A DNA stretch of 64,000 nt. Source: Pseudomonas sp. RIT-PI-q. Its GTDB lineage: Bacteria; Pseudomonadota; Gammaproteobacteria; Pseudomonadales; Pseudomonadaceae. The stretch lies in assembly GCF_001297125.1 (NCBI RefSeq), contig NZ_LHPC01000040.1, positions 62,001 through 126,000 of the forward strand, read 5' to 3'. The notes under the pieces were generated by a model that was not told where the DNA came from, ran no database searches, and was given only the letters and a program-made list of their open reading frames with translations. Shown piece after piece: positions 34,197 through 43,656 of this stretch (the stretch's first letter is position 1; the number at the start of each line of letters is the position of its first letter). A program made the translations under genes and the position numbers.

Positions 34197-34868
34197 TGGA
34201 TTTCCTATAGGAGCATGGCTTGCCTGCGATGGCGTGCTTGAAATCGCCTTCGCGGGCAAGCCTCGCTCCTACAGTCGTTCCGGTCGTTCACCCAATTTTG
34301 TACCCAGCCCACGTCCCTGTGGGAGCGGGCTTGCCCGCGAAGACGGCATCACATTCAACCTCGCTGGCGACAGACACGTCGCCGTCCTGTAGGAGCGAGG
34401 CTTGCCCGCGAAGGCGTACTTGAGATCGCCTTCGCGGGCAAGCCTCGCTCCTACAGTCGTTCCGGTCGTTCACCCAATTTTGTACCCAGCCCACGTCCCT
34501 GTGGGAGCGGGCTTGCCCGCGAAGACGGCATCACATTCAACATCGCTGGCGACAGACAGATCGCCGTCCTGTAGGAGCGAGGCTTGCCTACGATGGCGTA
34601 CTTGAGATCGCCTTCGCGGGCAAGCCTCGCTCCTACAGTCGTTCCGGTCGCTCACCCGATTTTGTACCGAGCCCACGTCCCTGTGGGAGCGGGCTTGCCC
34701 GCGAAGGCGGCATCACAGTCAACATCGCTGGCAACAGACAGATCGCCGTCCTGTAGGAGCGAGGCTTGCCCGCGAAGGCGTACTTGAGATCGCCTTCGCG
34801 GGCAAGCCTCGCTCCTACAGTCGTTCCTGTCATTTGCCCAATTTTGTACCCAGCCCTCGTCCCTGTGG
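34197..34868. repeat. 182-bp tandem array of REP doublets
   Basis: A compound unit repeats with period exactly 182 bases: the landmark CCCAATTTTGTACC (third copy CCCGATTTTGTACC) starts at 34291, 34473, 34655 and 34837, the last copy being cut short at 34868. Each unit holds two REP types, GGAGCGAGGCTTGCCCGCGA and GGAGCGGGCTTGCCCGCGA, in alternating orientation. Copies differ by a few bases. No gene lies in this 685-base gap. Confidence 0.92.
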
Positions 34869-34873
34869 GAGCG

Positions 34874-37800
34874 TCAGATGCTTGGGTTATTCGGGGCGTC
34901 GACCTCTTTGCGTGACAGTTCGATCATCTTGCTGTTGCGCGCCGCCGCCAGGTCAAAAAGCTTGATCATCAACGTTGCGTCGTCGGTATCGGCAGTCTCC
35001 TCGGATGTCTCCGCCTCATCGAGTGTGCGGAATTCTTCCGGGTATTTTTCCTTGAGGTACTCAACCCAGTAATCACGCTGGATCAAGTCTTCAAAGAAGC
35101 TGTCGGACTGTTCCGCGTTGCTCACTTCGATCCGGGCTTCTGCCAGTTGCCGAGGCGTTACGCCCGAGGCATAGGTCATGTGTTTCGGTTGCCCAGGCAG
35201 TTCCAGTCCGTCGCTCCAGCCCTCCGTCAGGCCGATGCGATAACCGAGGCGCACTTCCGCTTCATCCCGACCGTTGCGCGCAGCGGCTTTCGTTGCCAGA
35301 TCGTCGACCTTGTCCAGGCGGAAAAGCTGCCGAGACAGTTTCAACAGCGCCTCACCCCTTTCGGCCAGACGCCCTGCGGGTATTTCGAGCAAGGCGTTGT
35401 GGGTGAAGACTTTGCTTTCCAGCCCGCTGAAGGTGAGGATTCGACCGTCAACGCAGGTGCCATGCGTGTTGGCGCTGGCGAACAGAATTTCCCTGAGTTC
35501 GCTATTGCTGGCAGCGGCATCCATCACCGTCCACACCCGACGCGTCAGGTCGGCATTTGCCACCCGGAACTCCTGCGTATCCTGCAATCGCGAGAGCAAA
35601 TGAAAGAACGCCGCGTTGTCCGGCTCGGCCGCCAGTTGCCTCCAGGTCTGCGTTTTGCCAGCCAGCTCCTCGGGAGCCGCGTTGGCTAACCAAGGTGCAC
35701 TTTGCTGGAAATCGGGCGGCACCTCGGGCAGGGTTTCATCGGATTCGACGCTTTCACTTTCACCGTCACCCTCGCCGCTGGCATCGGCAAGCATTTCGTC
35801 AAGATCAGTGCGCGACAGTCCCATCACCGTTTCACGTGCCCCGGCCTCGCGGTAATCCCTGAGCTGCTCAAGACTCTCAAGCTCCAGACTGTAGTTTTCG
35901 CTCAGGTCTGTACCGGCAACCAGCGTCTCGTGGCTGCCATCCAGAATCTCGGAAGGCATTGCGGTGAGGTAGTTACCGCTCAGGTTCAGTGTGCCGAGAT
36001 GATTGGCGTCCAGCACGCCTTGCGGCCAATCGGTCAAATTATTGTTGCGCAGGTCGAGCGTCTCCAGTCGCACAAACACCTCGACATCAAATTCGTCGAG
36101 CCCGTTGTAGCCCAGATCCAGCCATTTCAGGTGCGCCAGTCGGTTCAACGAGGCGTACAGGTGCTCGGTATCATTCAATCGATTGGCGGAGAGTTCCAGC
36201 CGTTCGAGGCTGACCATGGACTGGATGTGCTCCGGCAGCGCTCGCAGCTCATTGCCGTTGAGCTTCAATGATTTCACGTGGGTGAAGGCCTTGAGAAAAC
36301 CCTCGGAGCCTTGCGCGGTGAGCCTTACCCCGGTCAGGTCCAGCGTGTCCACGTGAGCGAACACTGCCGGCAATTCGGGGAGATCGCCCAGTTGCAGACC
36401 GTTGAGGTTCAACACCTCGCCCATCGCACCTGCCGCGCCCGTCAAACGTTCGCGCCAGCAATCGAGGATTCGCATCGCACCCAGTCGGCGACTCTCCGAC
36501 GACACTGCCCAACCTGCGCCGTGAGTTTCTCGGGTATACAGCCAACCATTCAATCGGCGCGTCAGGTCTTCAAAAGTCTGATCCCATTCCCCGAGCTGCT
36601 CGATGATTTGAACCTCGGTTGCACCCCGGTTGCGCATCTGCTCGACGGCTTGCAGCGCCTCATCATCGGCAAGTGCCGGATTCAGTCGTTGCAGGCGTGT
36701 GGCAAAATGCGCGTTGCCCTCGCCCACCGGCACTGGCGGCAACGGCAGCAATTGCCGGGCGATGGAAAGGCCCCTTCCTGTCGGCGGGAAGGCCGCCGCC
36801 CCCTCCTCCAGATCGACCCTTTCCAGCGTGCCCGCCGGCAGGACTTTGGCAATTTCGATGCGCTGCCGGGCCGTTTCCAGCGCCTCCATGGCTTGAGCGG
36901 TCAACGGTATACCGGTCAGCTGGCTCTTGAGCAGCACGTCATCCACAAGGTCGGCCGGTAGCTCGGATATCTGGCTGCCACGCACATCCAGCCAGGCCAG
37001 ATGCGGCAGATCTTGCGTCCCCGTTGGCCATTCATGCAGATTGGTGCCCCGCACATTCAACACTTTCAGGCGAGTCATCCGGCTGATGTCCAGCGTGTTC
37101 AGCGGGTTGTCGCTCAAGTCCAGGGATTCAACCGCACCCAAGCCATCGAGTGCTTGCTGCACCCCGGGATCGACGACGAGCCGGTTGCCGGAGAGATCGA
37201 GACGGGTCAACTTCGCCAGATCGCCCGGTGCAATCGGGACTTCGGTCAAACCATTAGCGCTCAGGTCTAGGGTGTGCAGTTCGCTAAACCCTCGAACAAA
37301 ACCACGGAACTGTTCGGCCGGCGCTTGCACCCCTCTCAAGTACAGGGTTTGTACATGATCGAAGGCACCGGCAGGCAGTTGCGGAAACTCAGTGAATTGC
37401 ACTTTCGGCAGATCAAGCGCGGAGGCATCGACCGTCGCGCCGTAGCGTTTGAGTACACCGTTACGCCAACACGTCCTGATAAAAGCCGCCGCCCAGGACC
37501 GTCCCATCACTTCCTTCAAATCCATCTTCTGTTGCATCGCACGACCGGCCCAGTCGGTCAGCTGCCAGTCCAGCACTTGGAACTGCTCGCTCAAGGCCTC
37601 GACAGCGTCGAACCTCGCCTGCGCACCCTGCCATTGCTCGATAAAATGGTTGAACAGGCCCAAGGAAGGCTCATCCATGCCATCAGCCAGACGTTTCAGC
37701 TCACTTTTGCAGTAGTCCCTGACCATCTCTTCCCGGTCGATAAGGTGTTGCGGGTGATTCTTGACGTACTCATAGGCCGGTTTGAATTTTTCACGGCTGA

Positions 37801-40800
37801 ATTTCGACCAGTCCAGCGACAATCCGGACCACAACCGTTCATGCCCCTCGAACAGGCCGTCCGGTAACGTACTGATCCCGGTGCTTTTCAGATCCAGGCG
37901 TTGAAGGTGCGGTAGTTCAAGCACACCGGTGGGCCATTGATCCAGCGAGGGTGCAAGGACCTTGAGTGCGCGCAAGTTGCGCATGCCGCTGACATCCAGT
38001 GCCAGCGGTGCATAACCCGAGGAAAACACACTGAGTTCTTCAAGTGTGGTCAACACACTCAGCCTCGATGGCATGTCCACGGCGTAGGGCACTGCCGAAG
38101 ACAGGCTCAAGCCGGTGAGGTCCGGCATTGAGCTCAACGCCGCAGGAACGTTACTGAACTCATCGCTGGTTGAATTGATCCGCAGGCTTTTCAGCTTGGG
38201 AAACGCGCCCAGCAGCGCATCGATGCTGGCGTCCGTGACACACCGCCCCCAGAGCAGCAAATCATTCACGTGTGAAAAATCCGCCGACAGAGGCGGAATC
38301 GGGTCGTCACACACCACTTCAAGTGACCGAAGAGGCGCCTGTTCCTCGGCCAGCGGTGCATTGCGCCAGGCTTGCTTGATGTTTCGCGCCGAGGCCGCCT
38401 TGCCCCCCAACATGGACTGCAAGGTCGTCTCCGAAACCGAGTCGCCCACCCATTGATCGAGCGTGGACTCAAGCTGCTGCCACTCACGCAGGCGCATCTG
38501 CAAATGGCTGAACATCTGCGCGTCGGTCTTTCCCTCTCGCAGTTGCTTGAGGATGAAACCGTTGGCCTGCTGATCGGTGAGCTGCGGATAGACATCCCGT
38601 ACGCGACTCACCAACGACGGATTGACCCCTTGGCCGCGTCCGCTGGCGTAGTAGCCCACGGTGCGCTCTGTCACCCGTACGGGCGGTTTGAATGTCGTGT
38701 TCCTGCCCGAGCGTTCCTCCAGTCGTTGCGCCAATTCGGCTCGATGCTTGATGGCCGAGTCGACAATGGCCCGCTGTAAATCAGCGCCTTGGCTGACGTG
38801 GGGAACACCCAGCGCCTGGCGCACCTCATCAGGCAAGGCGTGCATGATCGAGGCGAAAAAGTTGTCGCCCATCGAGGGCACGCTATTGAGTGCCTCGCCA
38901 TGTTCATCAAACGCCTGGTAGGCTGGCCCCTTTTTGACCACATACTTGCGACTCGCGGCGGTCTCGCGGCCGATGCCATCGATCAGCGGGCCGTTGGTGT
39001 GGCCGTCGCGAATCTCCAGGCGCACCTCGCCGGACCAGCCCGGCAGTTTTTCCAGTGCGTGCAAGGCAAGCCATTGGCTGTCAGCCGAAACCATGCGCCC
39101 AAGGTGCAGACCGGCAAAGGCCTGACCCACGCGCCCCTGCTGCGCGTACCAGCGGGCTTCTTCCAGCAGGTTCAACGGGACTCGACGCGTTGTTTTCAGG
39201 CGGGTGAGTTCCTCGGTACTGGCATCCAGCAGAATCCGTTGCGCAGCAGATTCGCCCAGGCCCGGACACGCTCGCTGCAGCAGGGTGATGAATGGATCAC
39301 GGGCTTCAACCTCGCCGACATCAAGCGCAAACAGCCGCAAGGCGTCAGCCAACTCGGGGGGCGGCGGCAGATGATCCAGGTGCATTTTGCGCAAGGCATT
39401 GTCATCGACACCCACGGCGTCCGCGACCTTGAGCAGTTGCTCGTCGCTCAACGCCTCGGTCACCCGCCCCATGCGCCGCAGCAGCGTCAAGCGGTCCCAC
39501 TGCAGCGGGCGCTCAAGCGTATGTCGCCAGGCGCCATGCCCGTTGTGTTCGAGGATCGGCTGATAGGCATGAGCGTCGGTCGGATGCTTGATGCGCCATT
39601 TTTTCAGCGGCTCATCGTAGGTGACTTCATAGACCTTGCCGCTCTGCCGGAGGTACGTTTTGCGGTTTACCCGGTGCAGTCCCCAGGCGTCGGGAACGGC
39701 ATTTCGACCCAGCGCAAGATCACTTTCATACGCCCCCAGGTCCGGTTTCCACAAACGGCTTTTCCCATCAGCTCGCGTGACCTGATCGAGCCTCTCGATC
39801 ACCGGCTCGGGTTTCACCGCTGCCAGTTTGCCCAGCACTTTGCCCCCGCCAGCCATCACGCCGATCAGCGCCAGGTTCTGCGCGACGTCGACCAGATGCG
39901 CCTTGGCGGCTTGACGATCGCCCTCACTCCACTCGATGGCCCCCTCGAAGGACTCGTACAGCAATTGCCCGGCCATCACCGTAATCATGATCTCGCCCAG
40001 CACCGGCACGAACATCGACACCATGTTCAACCCCAGCATGCCGATTTCCAGCAGGTGATTGAGCTTTTCCGCGCGCACTTTCGCATCGACGTCCGCTGTG
40101 GGAACCGCATGGGTGCGCGCGTCGGCGATGACCTTGGTGCGGTTCTGTTCGTAGAGATAAGTCCAGAGATCGCTGTTGGCGGACCAGATGCCATCAGCTC
40201 CTTTGCGAGTGATAGCGAACGGATTGAGATAAGGGTCCTCGACCGGCTCGCGCTTGGCCTGGGGCTCGGGCGGGAGCTCTTTGATACGGGCGATGGTCGA
40301 AATCGGTGGCACCAGCTGGGCGACTTTTACCCAGATGGATCGCCATGGATCAGAAGGTGAGTCCGCTGAGGGTCGGGTGAACTGACTGAAGTAATACGGA
40401 CGGTCGGCGTAGGCCACGAACTGGCTGAAAAAACGCTGATGAGCTGTCGCGCGCCCCTGATTGGACGGCGATGCATCACCGGCGGTGAACTGGCGTTTGA
40501 ACTCATCACGCCACTGCGAAGGGGTGTAGCGCTTGAGCGGGTGCTCCGGGTCATGGGGTATGTAAACGATGAAGTCATCGGTATAGCGGTATTGTTCGCA
40601 GATGCTGAACACGACGCAGCCGGTCATTCTTCGCTTCATCAAACTCAGGTCGCGAAACCACACCGGCCTGTTACCCAGAACGGGGTGGATTTCACCGCCG
40701 ACCACCGACAGGATCATGGTGTAGTCTTCGGGCTCGATATCTTTTTTTAACAGGGCCAGTTCGGCAGCGGCGCTCAACGCTGTTTTCTGACTGGTCATGA

Positions 40801-41443
40801 ATTGCTGGCGAAGCGTCGCCTCCCTCTGCGCATCCGCAGGCTGGAAAAAGCCCTTCACGTAGGTTTGATACTGGGCGCCGATATCCAGCGTGCGACAGAG
40901 TGACAAGAACTGCCTGACCGTCATCGCGACGGTGGCGACTTCGAACGTGCCGGGGGTCGAGGTTTCTACAACGAACCCGGATTTTTCATGAAAGGCGCCC
41001 TCCTCACACTCGGACGCTTGGAAGTTATGCAGCGCAGCCTGCAACAACGAGAGTTTCAGCACTTCGAACGAGGTGATTTCGATTTCAAAGACGCCCACTT
41101 CCAGCGGTCGCCTCAGGCACAGCAGGGTTTTGTTGACGTCCAGGTCGATCCCGAACTGATCCTTCAGGGCTTTGCCGAGTAACGGGGCGGCGAATGTGTC
41201 GATGTCCTGGAGCGCTGACATCGTCTTGTCCAGCGCTGTCTGGGCGGTAAAACTGGCGTTGAACCTGTTGCTCAATGCCTGCCGTTGCTCGATGGACGCG
41301 TCTTGATACCAGGCCGGCAGGTGCGCCCGGGAATCTTTTATCGCCGCACGTCTGGCCGGCGTGGCGTCAATCAGCCAGTTGGGGCTGACCTGTTCAAGGA
41401 AGTCGCTATGGACGCTGGTTTTTTCTCGGTGAATGCGGGGCAT
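34874..41443 (-). CDS. Giant LRR protein with DUF6543-type N-terminus and NEL-type E3 ubiquitin ligase domain
   Basis: The product is 2189 aa with no signal peptide. The N-terminal ~1000 residues resemble the dermonecrotic-toxin-like DUF6543 region found in large Pseudomonas toxins and contain one hydrophobic stretch (about 464-495, NMVSMFVPVLGEIMITVMAG). Three leucine-rich blocks follow at about 1050-1200, 1350-1500 and 1695-1835 (for example LKSLKLNGNELRALPEHI). The C-terminus (about 1900-2189) resembles the IpaH/SspH NEL fold, with a CxD catalytic motif in NTHGTCVDGR (Cys1997). NEL enzymes ubiquitinate host proteins after delivery into eukaryotic cells. AGGAG precedes the ATG. No secretion genes or chaperone are adjacent; the delivery route is unknown. 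Confidence 0.88.
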   Translation of the reverse strand: MPRIHREKTSVHSDFLEQVSPNWLIDATPARRAAIKDSRAHLPAWYQDASIEQRQALSNRFNASFTAQTALDKTMSALQDIDTFAAPLLGKALKDQFGIDLDVNKTLLCLRRPLEVGVFEIEITSFEVLKLSLLQAALHNFQASECEEGAFHEKSGFVVETSTPGTFEVATVAMTVRQFLSLCRTLDIGAQYQTYVKGFFQPADAQREATLRQQFMTSQKTALSAAAELALLKKDIEPEDYTMILSVVGGEIHPVLGNRPVWFRDLSLMKRRMTGCVVFSICEQYRYTDDFIVYIPHDPEHPLKRYTPSQWRDEFKRQFTAGDASPSNQGRATAHQRFFSQFVAYADRPYYFSQFTRPSADSPSDPWRSIWVKVAQLVPPISTIARIKELPPEPQAKREPVEDPYLNPFAITRKGADGIWSANSDLWTYLYEQNRTKVIADARTHAVPTADVDAKVRAEKLNHLLEIGMLGLNMVSMFVPVLGEIMITVMAGQLLYESFEGAIEWSEGDRQAAKAHLVDVAQNLALIGVMAGGGKVLGKLAAVKPEPVIERLDQVTRADGKSRLWKPDLGAYESDLALGRNAVPDAWGLHRVNRKTYLRQSGKVYEVTYDEPLKKWRIKHPTDAHAYQPILEHNGHGAWRHTLERPLQWDRLTLLRRMGRVTEALSDEQLLKVADAVGVDDNALRKMHLDHLPPPPELADALRLFALDVGEVEARDPFITLLQRACPGLGESAAQRILLDASTEELTRLKTTRRVPLNLLEEARWYAQQGRVGQAFAGLHLGRMVSADSQWLALHALEKLPGWSGEVRLEIRDGHTNGPLIDGIGRETAASRKYVVKKGPAYQAFDEHGEALNSVPSMGDNFFASIMHALPDEVRQALGVPHVSQGADLQRAIVDSAIKHRAELAQRLEERSGRNTTFKPPVRVTERTVGYYASGRGQGVNPSLVSRVRDVYPQLTDQQANGFILKQLREGKTDAQMFSHLQMRLREWQQLESTLDQWVGDSVSETTLQSMLGGKAASARNIKQAWRNAPLAEEQAPLRSLEVVCDDPIPPLSADFSHVNDLLLWGRCVTDASIDALLGAFPKLKSLRINSTSDEFSNVPAALSSMPDLTGLSLSSAVPYAVDMPSRLSVLTTLEELSVFSSGYAPLALDVSGMRNLRALKVLAPSLDQWPTGVLELPHLQRLDLKSTGISTLPDGLFEGHERLWSGLSLDWSKFSREKFKPAYEYVKNHPQHLIDREEMVRDYCKSELKRLADGMDEPSLGLFNHFIEQWQGAQARFDAVEALSEQFQVLDWQLTDWAGRAMQQKMDLKEVMGRSWAAAFIRTCWRNGVLKRYGATVDASALDLPKVQFTEFPQLPAGAFDHVQTLYLRGVQAPAEQFRGFVRGFSELHTLDLSANGLTEVPIAPGDLAKLTRLDLSGNRLVVDPGVQQALDGLGAVESLDLSDNPLNTLDISRMTRLKVLNVRGTNLHEWPTGTQDLPHLAWLDVRGSQISELPADLVDDVLLKSQLTGIPLTAQAMEALETARQRIEIAKVLPAGTLERVDLEEGAAAFPPTGRGLSIARQLLPLPPVPVGEGNAHFATRLQRLNPALADDEALQAVEQMRNRGATEVQIIEQLGEWDQTFEDLTRRLNGWLYTRETHGAGWAVSSESRRLGAMRILDCWRERLTGAAGAMGEVLNLNGLQLGDLPELPAVFAHVDTLDLTGVRLTAQGSEGFLKAFTHVKSLKLNGNELRALPEHIQSMVSLERLELSANRLNDTEHLYASLNRLAHLKWLDLGYNGLDEFDVEVFVRLETLDLRNNNLTDWPQGVLDANHLGTLNLSGNYLTAMPSEILDGSHETLVAGTDLSENYSLELESLEQLRDYREAGARETVMGLSRTDLDEMLADASGEGDGESESVESDETLPEVPPDFQQSAPWLANAAPEELAGKTQTWRQLAAEPDNAAFFHLLSRLQDTQEFRVANADLTRRVWTVMDAAASNSELREILFASANTHGTCVDGRILTFSGLESKVFTHNALLEIPAGRLAERGEALLKLSRQLFRLDKVDDLATKAAARNGRDEAEVRLGYRIGLTEGWSDGLELPGQPKHMTYASGVTPRQLAEARIEVSNAEQSDSFFEDLIQRDYWVEYLKEKYPEEFRTLDEAETSEETADTDDATLMIKLFDLAAARNSKMIELSRKEVDAPNNPSI

Positions 41444-41603
41444 GGTGTCGCTCCTGACAAGTGGAACGACAGGACACCATTTGAAGAACGCGCCTCTGCG
41501 GTAGATAGTTATGGCGCGAATGCCGGTTTGTTACTAACGGCTTCGGCGGCACGAATGGCCGGATTGGCTATGCTCTTGGGACATTCTTTCAGGCGAGGAA
41601 TTT

Positions 41604-41822
41604 ATGGACGACCCAGTCGACAACAAACCGCCAACGTTCTGGCAGATGCTGCACAGCGTGATGGCGGCGGCGTTCGGGGTGCAAAGCGGGAAAAACCGCG
41701 CGCGAGACTTCACGCACGGCAAGCCGAGTCATTTCGTGATCCTGGGGATTCTGTTCACGGCGGTGTTCGCCCTGACACTGTTTGGCATCGTGAAGCTGGT
41801 GCTGCTCCTGGCGGGCGTTTGA
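41604..41822 (+). CDS. DUF2970 small membrane protein
   Basis: The product is 72 aa. A conserved FWQMLHSVMAAAFGVQSGKN region is followed by RDF and one C-terminal transmembrane helix (HFVILGILFTAVFALTLFGI onward). This matches the DUF2970 family, whose function is unknown. GAGGAA precedes the ATG. It is divergent from the giant LRR gene, with 160 bases between starts that must hold both promoters. Confidence 0.9.
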   Translation: MDDPVDNKPPTFWQMLHSVMAAAFGVQSGKNRARDFTHGKPSHFVILGILFTAVFALTLFGIVKLVLLLAGV

Positions 41823-41829
41823 ATCCGGC

Positions 41830-42915
41830 TCAGTGCATCAACGTTTGCAGGCTGAACGGGTAGCGATAGGTCGTGGGCTTGCCCTTGGCCGAGAGCTTGT
41901 GGAAATCCACGCCGAAATTGTGCGCCGCGTCCATCGCCAACAATTGCCGAGCTTGTGCCCGATCAATCAGTTGCAACAAGGGGATCTGCCGGTCGCGACC
42001 GCCGTACTGGCTGACGTCCACGCCCTGATCGTAATCATGCAACTGCACCAGCGCCCAGCCCCCGAGACTGAAGTGCCCGCCCAGCAACACGCTCAATCGA
42101 TTGTCCAGCAACGCCTGCAACGCCGCCGGTGAATTGTTGATGGCGCCGAACAACGCATCCTTCCCGGGTTTGCCGCCCGTTTCGGAATACGCCTGCATGG
42201 CGCCGAAGGCCATTTCGTCATTGGCCGACCAGACCAGCGAGGCCTGCGGGTAGCGTTTGAACAACAATTTGGCCTGTTCATAAGCCCGCTGACGAGTCCA
42301 GCCGCCATACACCAACTGGCGCAACCGCACTTCGGGATGTTCGGCCAGGGCCCGCATCATACCCTTCTCGCGCAACTGCGCCGCCGGAGTGATCTTCAAA
42401 CCGGAAAACGCCAGCAGGTCGATGAACTGACCGGGAGCCACCGGGCCGTGCAGGCGGATCAATTCCTTGAGCATCAGGTAGCCGCCCTCCTCATCGTTGG
42501 GCACCAGGCTTCCCAGCCAATCGGGATATTTGTCCGGCTGCGAGCCGAGCAGGCTCATCTGGCTCGCGGTCAGGGCGTTGTTGACCATGAACAGTTTCAC
42601 CCCGCTGCCTCGCGACAGGCGCAGGATTTCGGGCGCGACGTACTGCTCGTTGACGAACACCAGGTAGTCCGGACGAACCGGCCCTTGCAGGGCTTCGCGC
42701 GCCTGTTTAAGGGTGATTTCGGCCACCCGGTCGGAATACTGGATGCGCAAATCCATGTTCAGGTCCGTGGCTGCGGCCTGCATGAACTGCGAGTAGCTGA
42801 CCCAAAAAGCTTCCTTGGTGGTTCCCGGATTCAGGAACAACACCGACGCCGCTTGAGCACACGGTCCCACGACCGTACACAGCGTCAGCAATACACCACA
42901 CAGAAACTTCAACAT
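41830..42915 (-). CDS. Periplasmic sugar-binding protein (Peripla_BP_4, RbsB-like), orphan
   Basis: The product is 361 aa. A Sec signal peptide (MLKFLCGVLLTLCTVVGPCA) precedes a two-lobe LacI/RbsB-type binding fold (SVLFLNPGTTKEAFWVSYSQ, YGGWTRQRAYEQAKLLFKRY, LVWSANDEMAFGAMQAY). No permease or ATPase gene is adjacent, so it may serve a sensor rather than a transporter. I chose the ATG at 42913-42915 because it starts the signal peptide. Ligand unknown. The gene end is 7 bases from the convergent DUF2970 stop. Confidence 0.88.
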   Translation of the reverse strand: MLKFLCGVLLTLCTVVGPCAQAASVLFLNPGTTKEAFWVSYSQFMQAAATDLNMDLRIQYSDRVAEITLKQAREALQGPVRPDYLVFVNEQYVAPEILRLSRGSGVKLFMVNNALTASQMSLLGSQPDKYPDWLGSLVPNDEEGGYLMLKELIRLHGPVAPGQFIDLLAFSGLKITPAAQLREKGMMRALAEHPEVRLRQLVYGGWTRQRAYEQAKLLFKRYPQASLVWSANDEMAFGAMQAYSETGGKPGKDALFGAINNSPAALQALLDNRLSVLLGGHFSLGGWALVQLHDYDQGVDVSQYGGRDRQIPLLQLIDRAQARQLLAMDAAHNFGVDFHKLSAKGKPTTYRYPFSLQTLMH

Positions 42916-43249
42916 TGATCGTTCGAGCCCCGGAAATTCGCCGCGCATTATAGCCAGCGAACTGCCGTACAACGGTGTTTATTCCGGTTTTGTCCGACAA
43001 TCGTCAGTAGCAACTGGCGAAGCCTGCGTCCGGCTCTGTAGCAGCTGTCGAGCTTGCGAGGCTGCGTTCGGCTCTGTAGCAGCTGTCGAGCTTGCGAGGC
43101 TGCGTTCGGCTGCGCAGCAGTCGTGAAATCAGGCGATGCGGTGTTTCAGACAGACCGCGCGTTCAGGGTTTACGACTGCTGCGCAGCCGAACGCAGCCTC
43201 GCAAGCTCGACAGCTGCTACAGGTGCCACAGTGCTACAAGTGCGGTCGA
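42916..43249. repeat. Intergenic region with a GTAGCAGCTG-type inverted repeat cluster
   Basis: At about 43022-43224, two direct copies of a 44-base unit (CTCTGTAGCAGCTGTCGAGC...) face an inverted copy ending GCTCGACAGCTGCTAC, with a GCTGCGCAGCAGTCG / CGACTGCTGCGCAGC pair inside. It is a second REP family also seen at 53267-53580. No gene was seen here. Confidence 0.8.
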
Positions 43250-43363
43250 TTATTGATGACTGACCCAGAATACCGCTGTGCCCACGACCAGAATGATCAG
43301 AAACAGAATCGCCCAGGCATCTACTGTGCTATCGGGTTTAGTCGCTTTGGTAGGGTTGCTCAT
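43250..43363 (-). CDS. 37-aa single-pass membrane peptide
   Basis: MSNPTKATKPDSTVDAWAIL begins the product, followed by one hydrophobic helix (about residues 16-34, ending TAVFWVSHQ). GAGG lies about 9 bases before the ATG. Longer in-frame upstream codons overlap the cysI promoter and look non-coding. Similar small membrane peptides occur near this position in Pseudomonas, but I cannot name a function. Confidence 0.6.
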   Translation of the reverse strand: MSNPTKATKPDSTVDAWAILFLIILVVGTAVFWVSHQ

Positions 43364-43656
43364 TGCATCGCCTCTTGTCGGTTTTATCGGTGATTGCATA
43401 AAGACTCGACCACAGTAAAGACGACGATTGCCCGCACCACAAATGTGGGTTTTATCCCATTGCATCTCATTAGTCGTTTTGGTTCTTTGCATATACTCAA
43501 ACATCACTTTTGCGCATAACTGCAAACTGGTATCTTGCCCCGGCTCCGTTGGGAGTGCGCGGCCGTGCGCGCAGAATTGCCGAGGCAGTATCGAGACTTC
43601 AGCAAGCCAAAAACGCAGCTGGATCCGACCGGCCCAAGCCTGAGAACAGGACTTAT
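43364..43656. promoter_or_regulatory. cysI promoter and leader region
   Basis: The 293 bases upstream of cysI hold near-repeats TTTGCATATACT (about 43486) and TTTGCGCATAACT (about 43508), which could be CysB-type activator sites. A small hairpin TGCGCG-GCCGTG-CGCGCA is at 43556-43573. No gene was found. The site identities are guesses. Confidence 0.4.

Noticed and set aside
34874..41443. Giant LRR gene as part of a phage or pathogenicity island
   Set aside because: There is no integrase, tRNA, att-like repeat or clear base-composition change at its borders; only REP arrays flank it.
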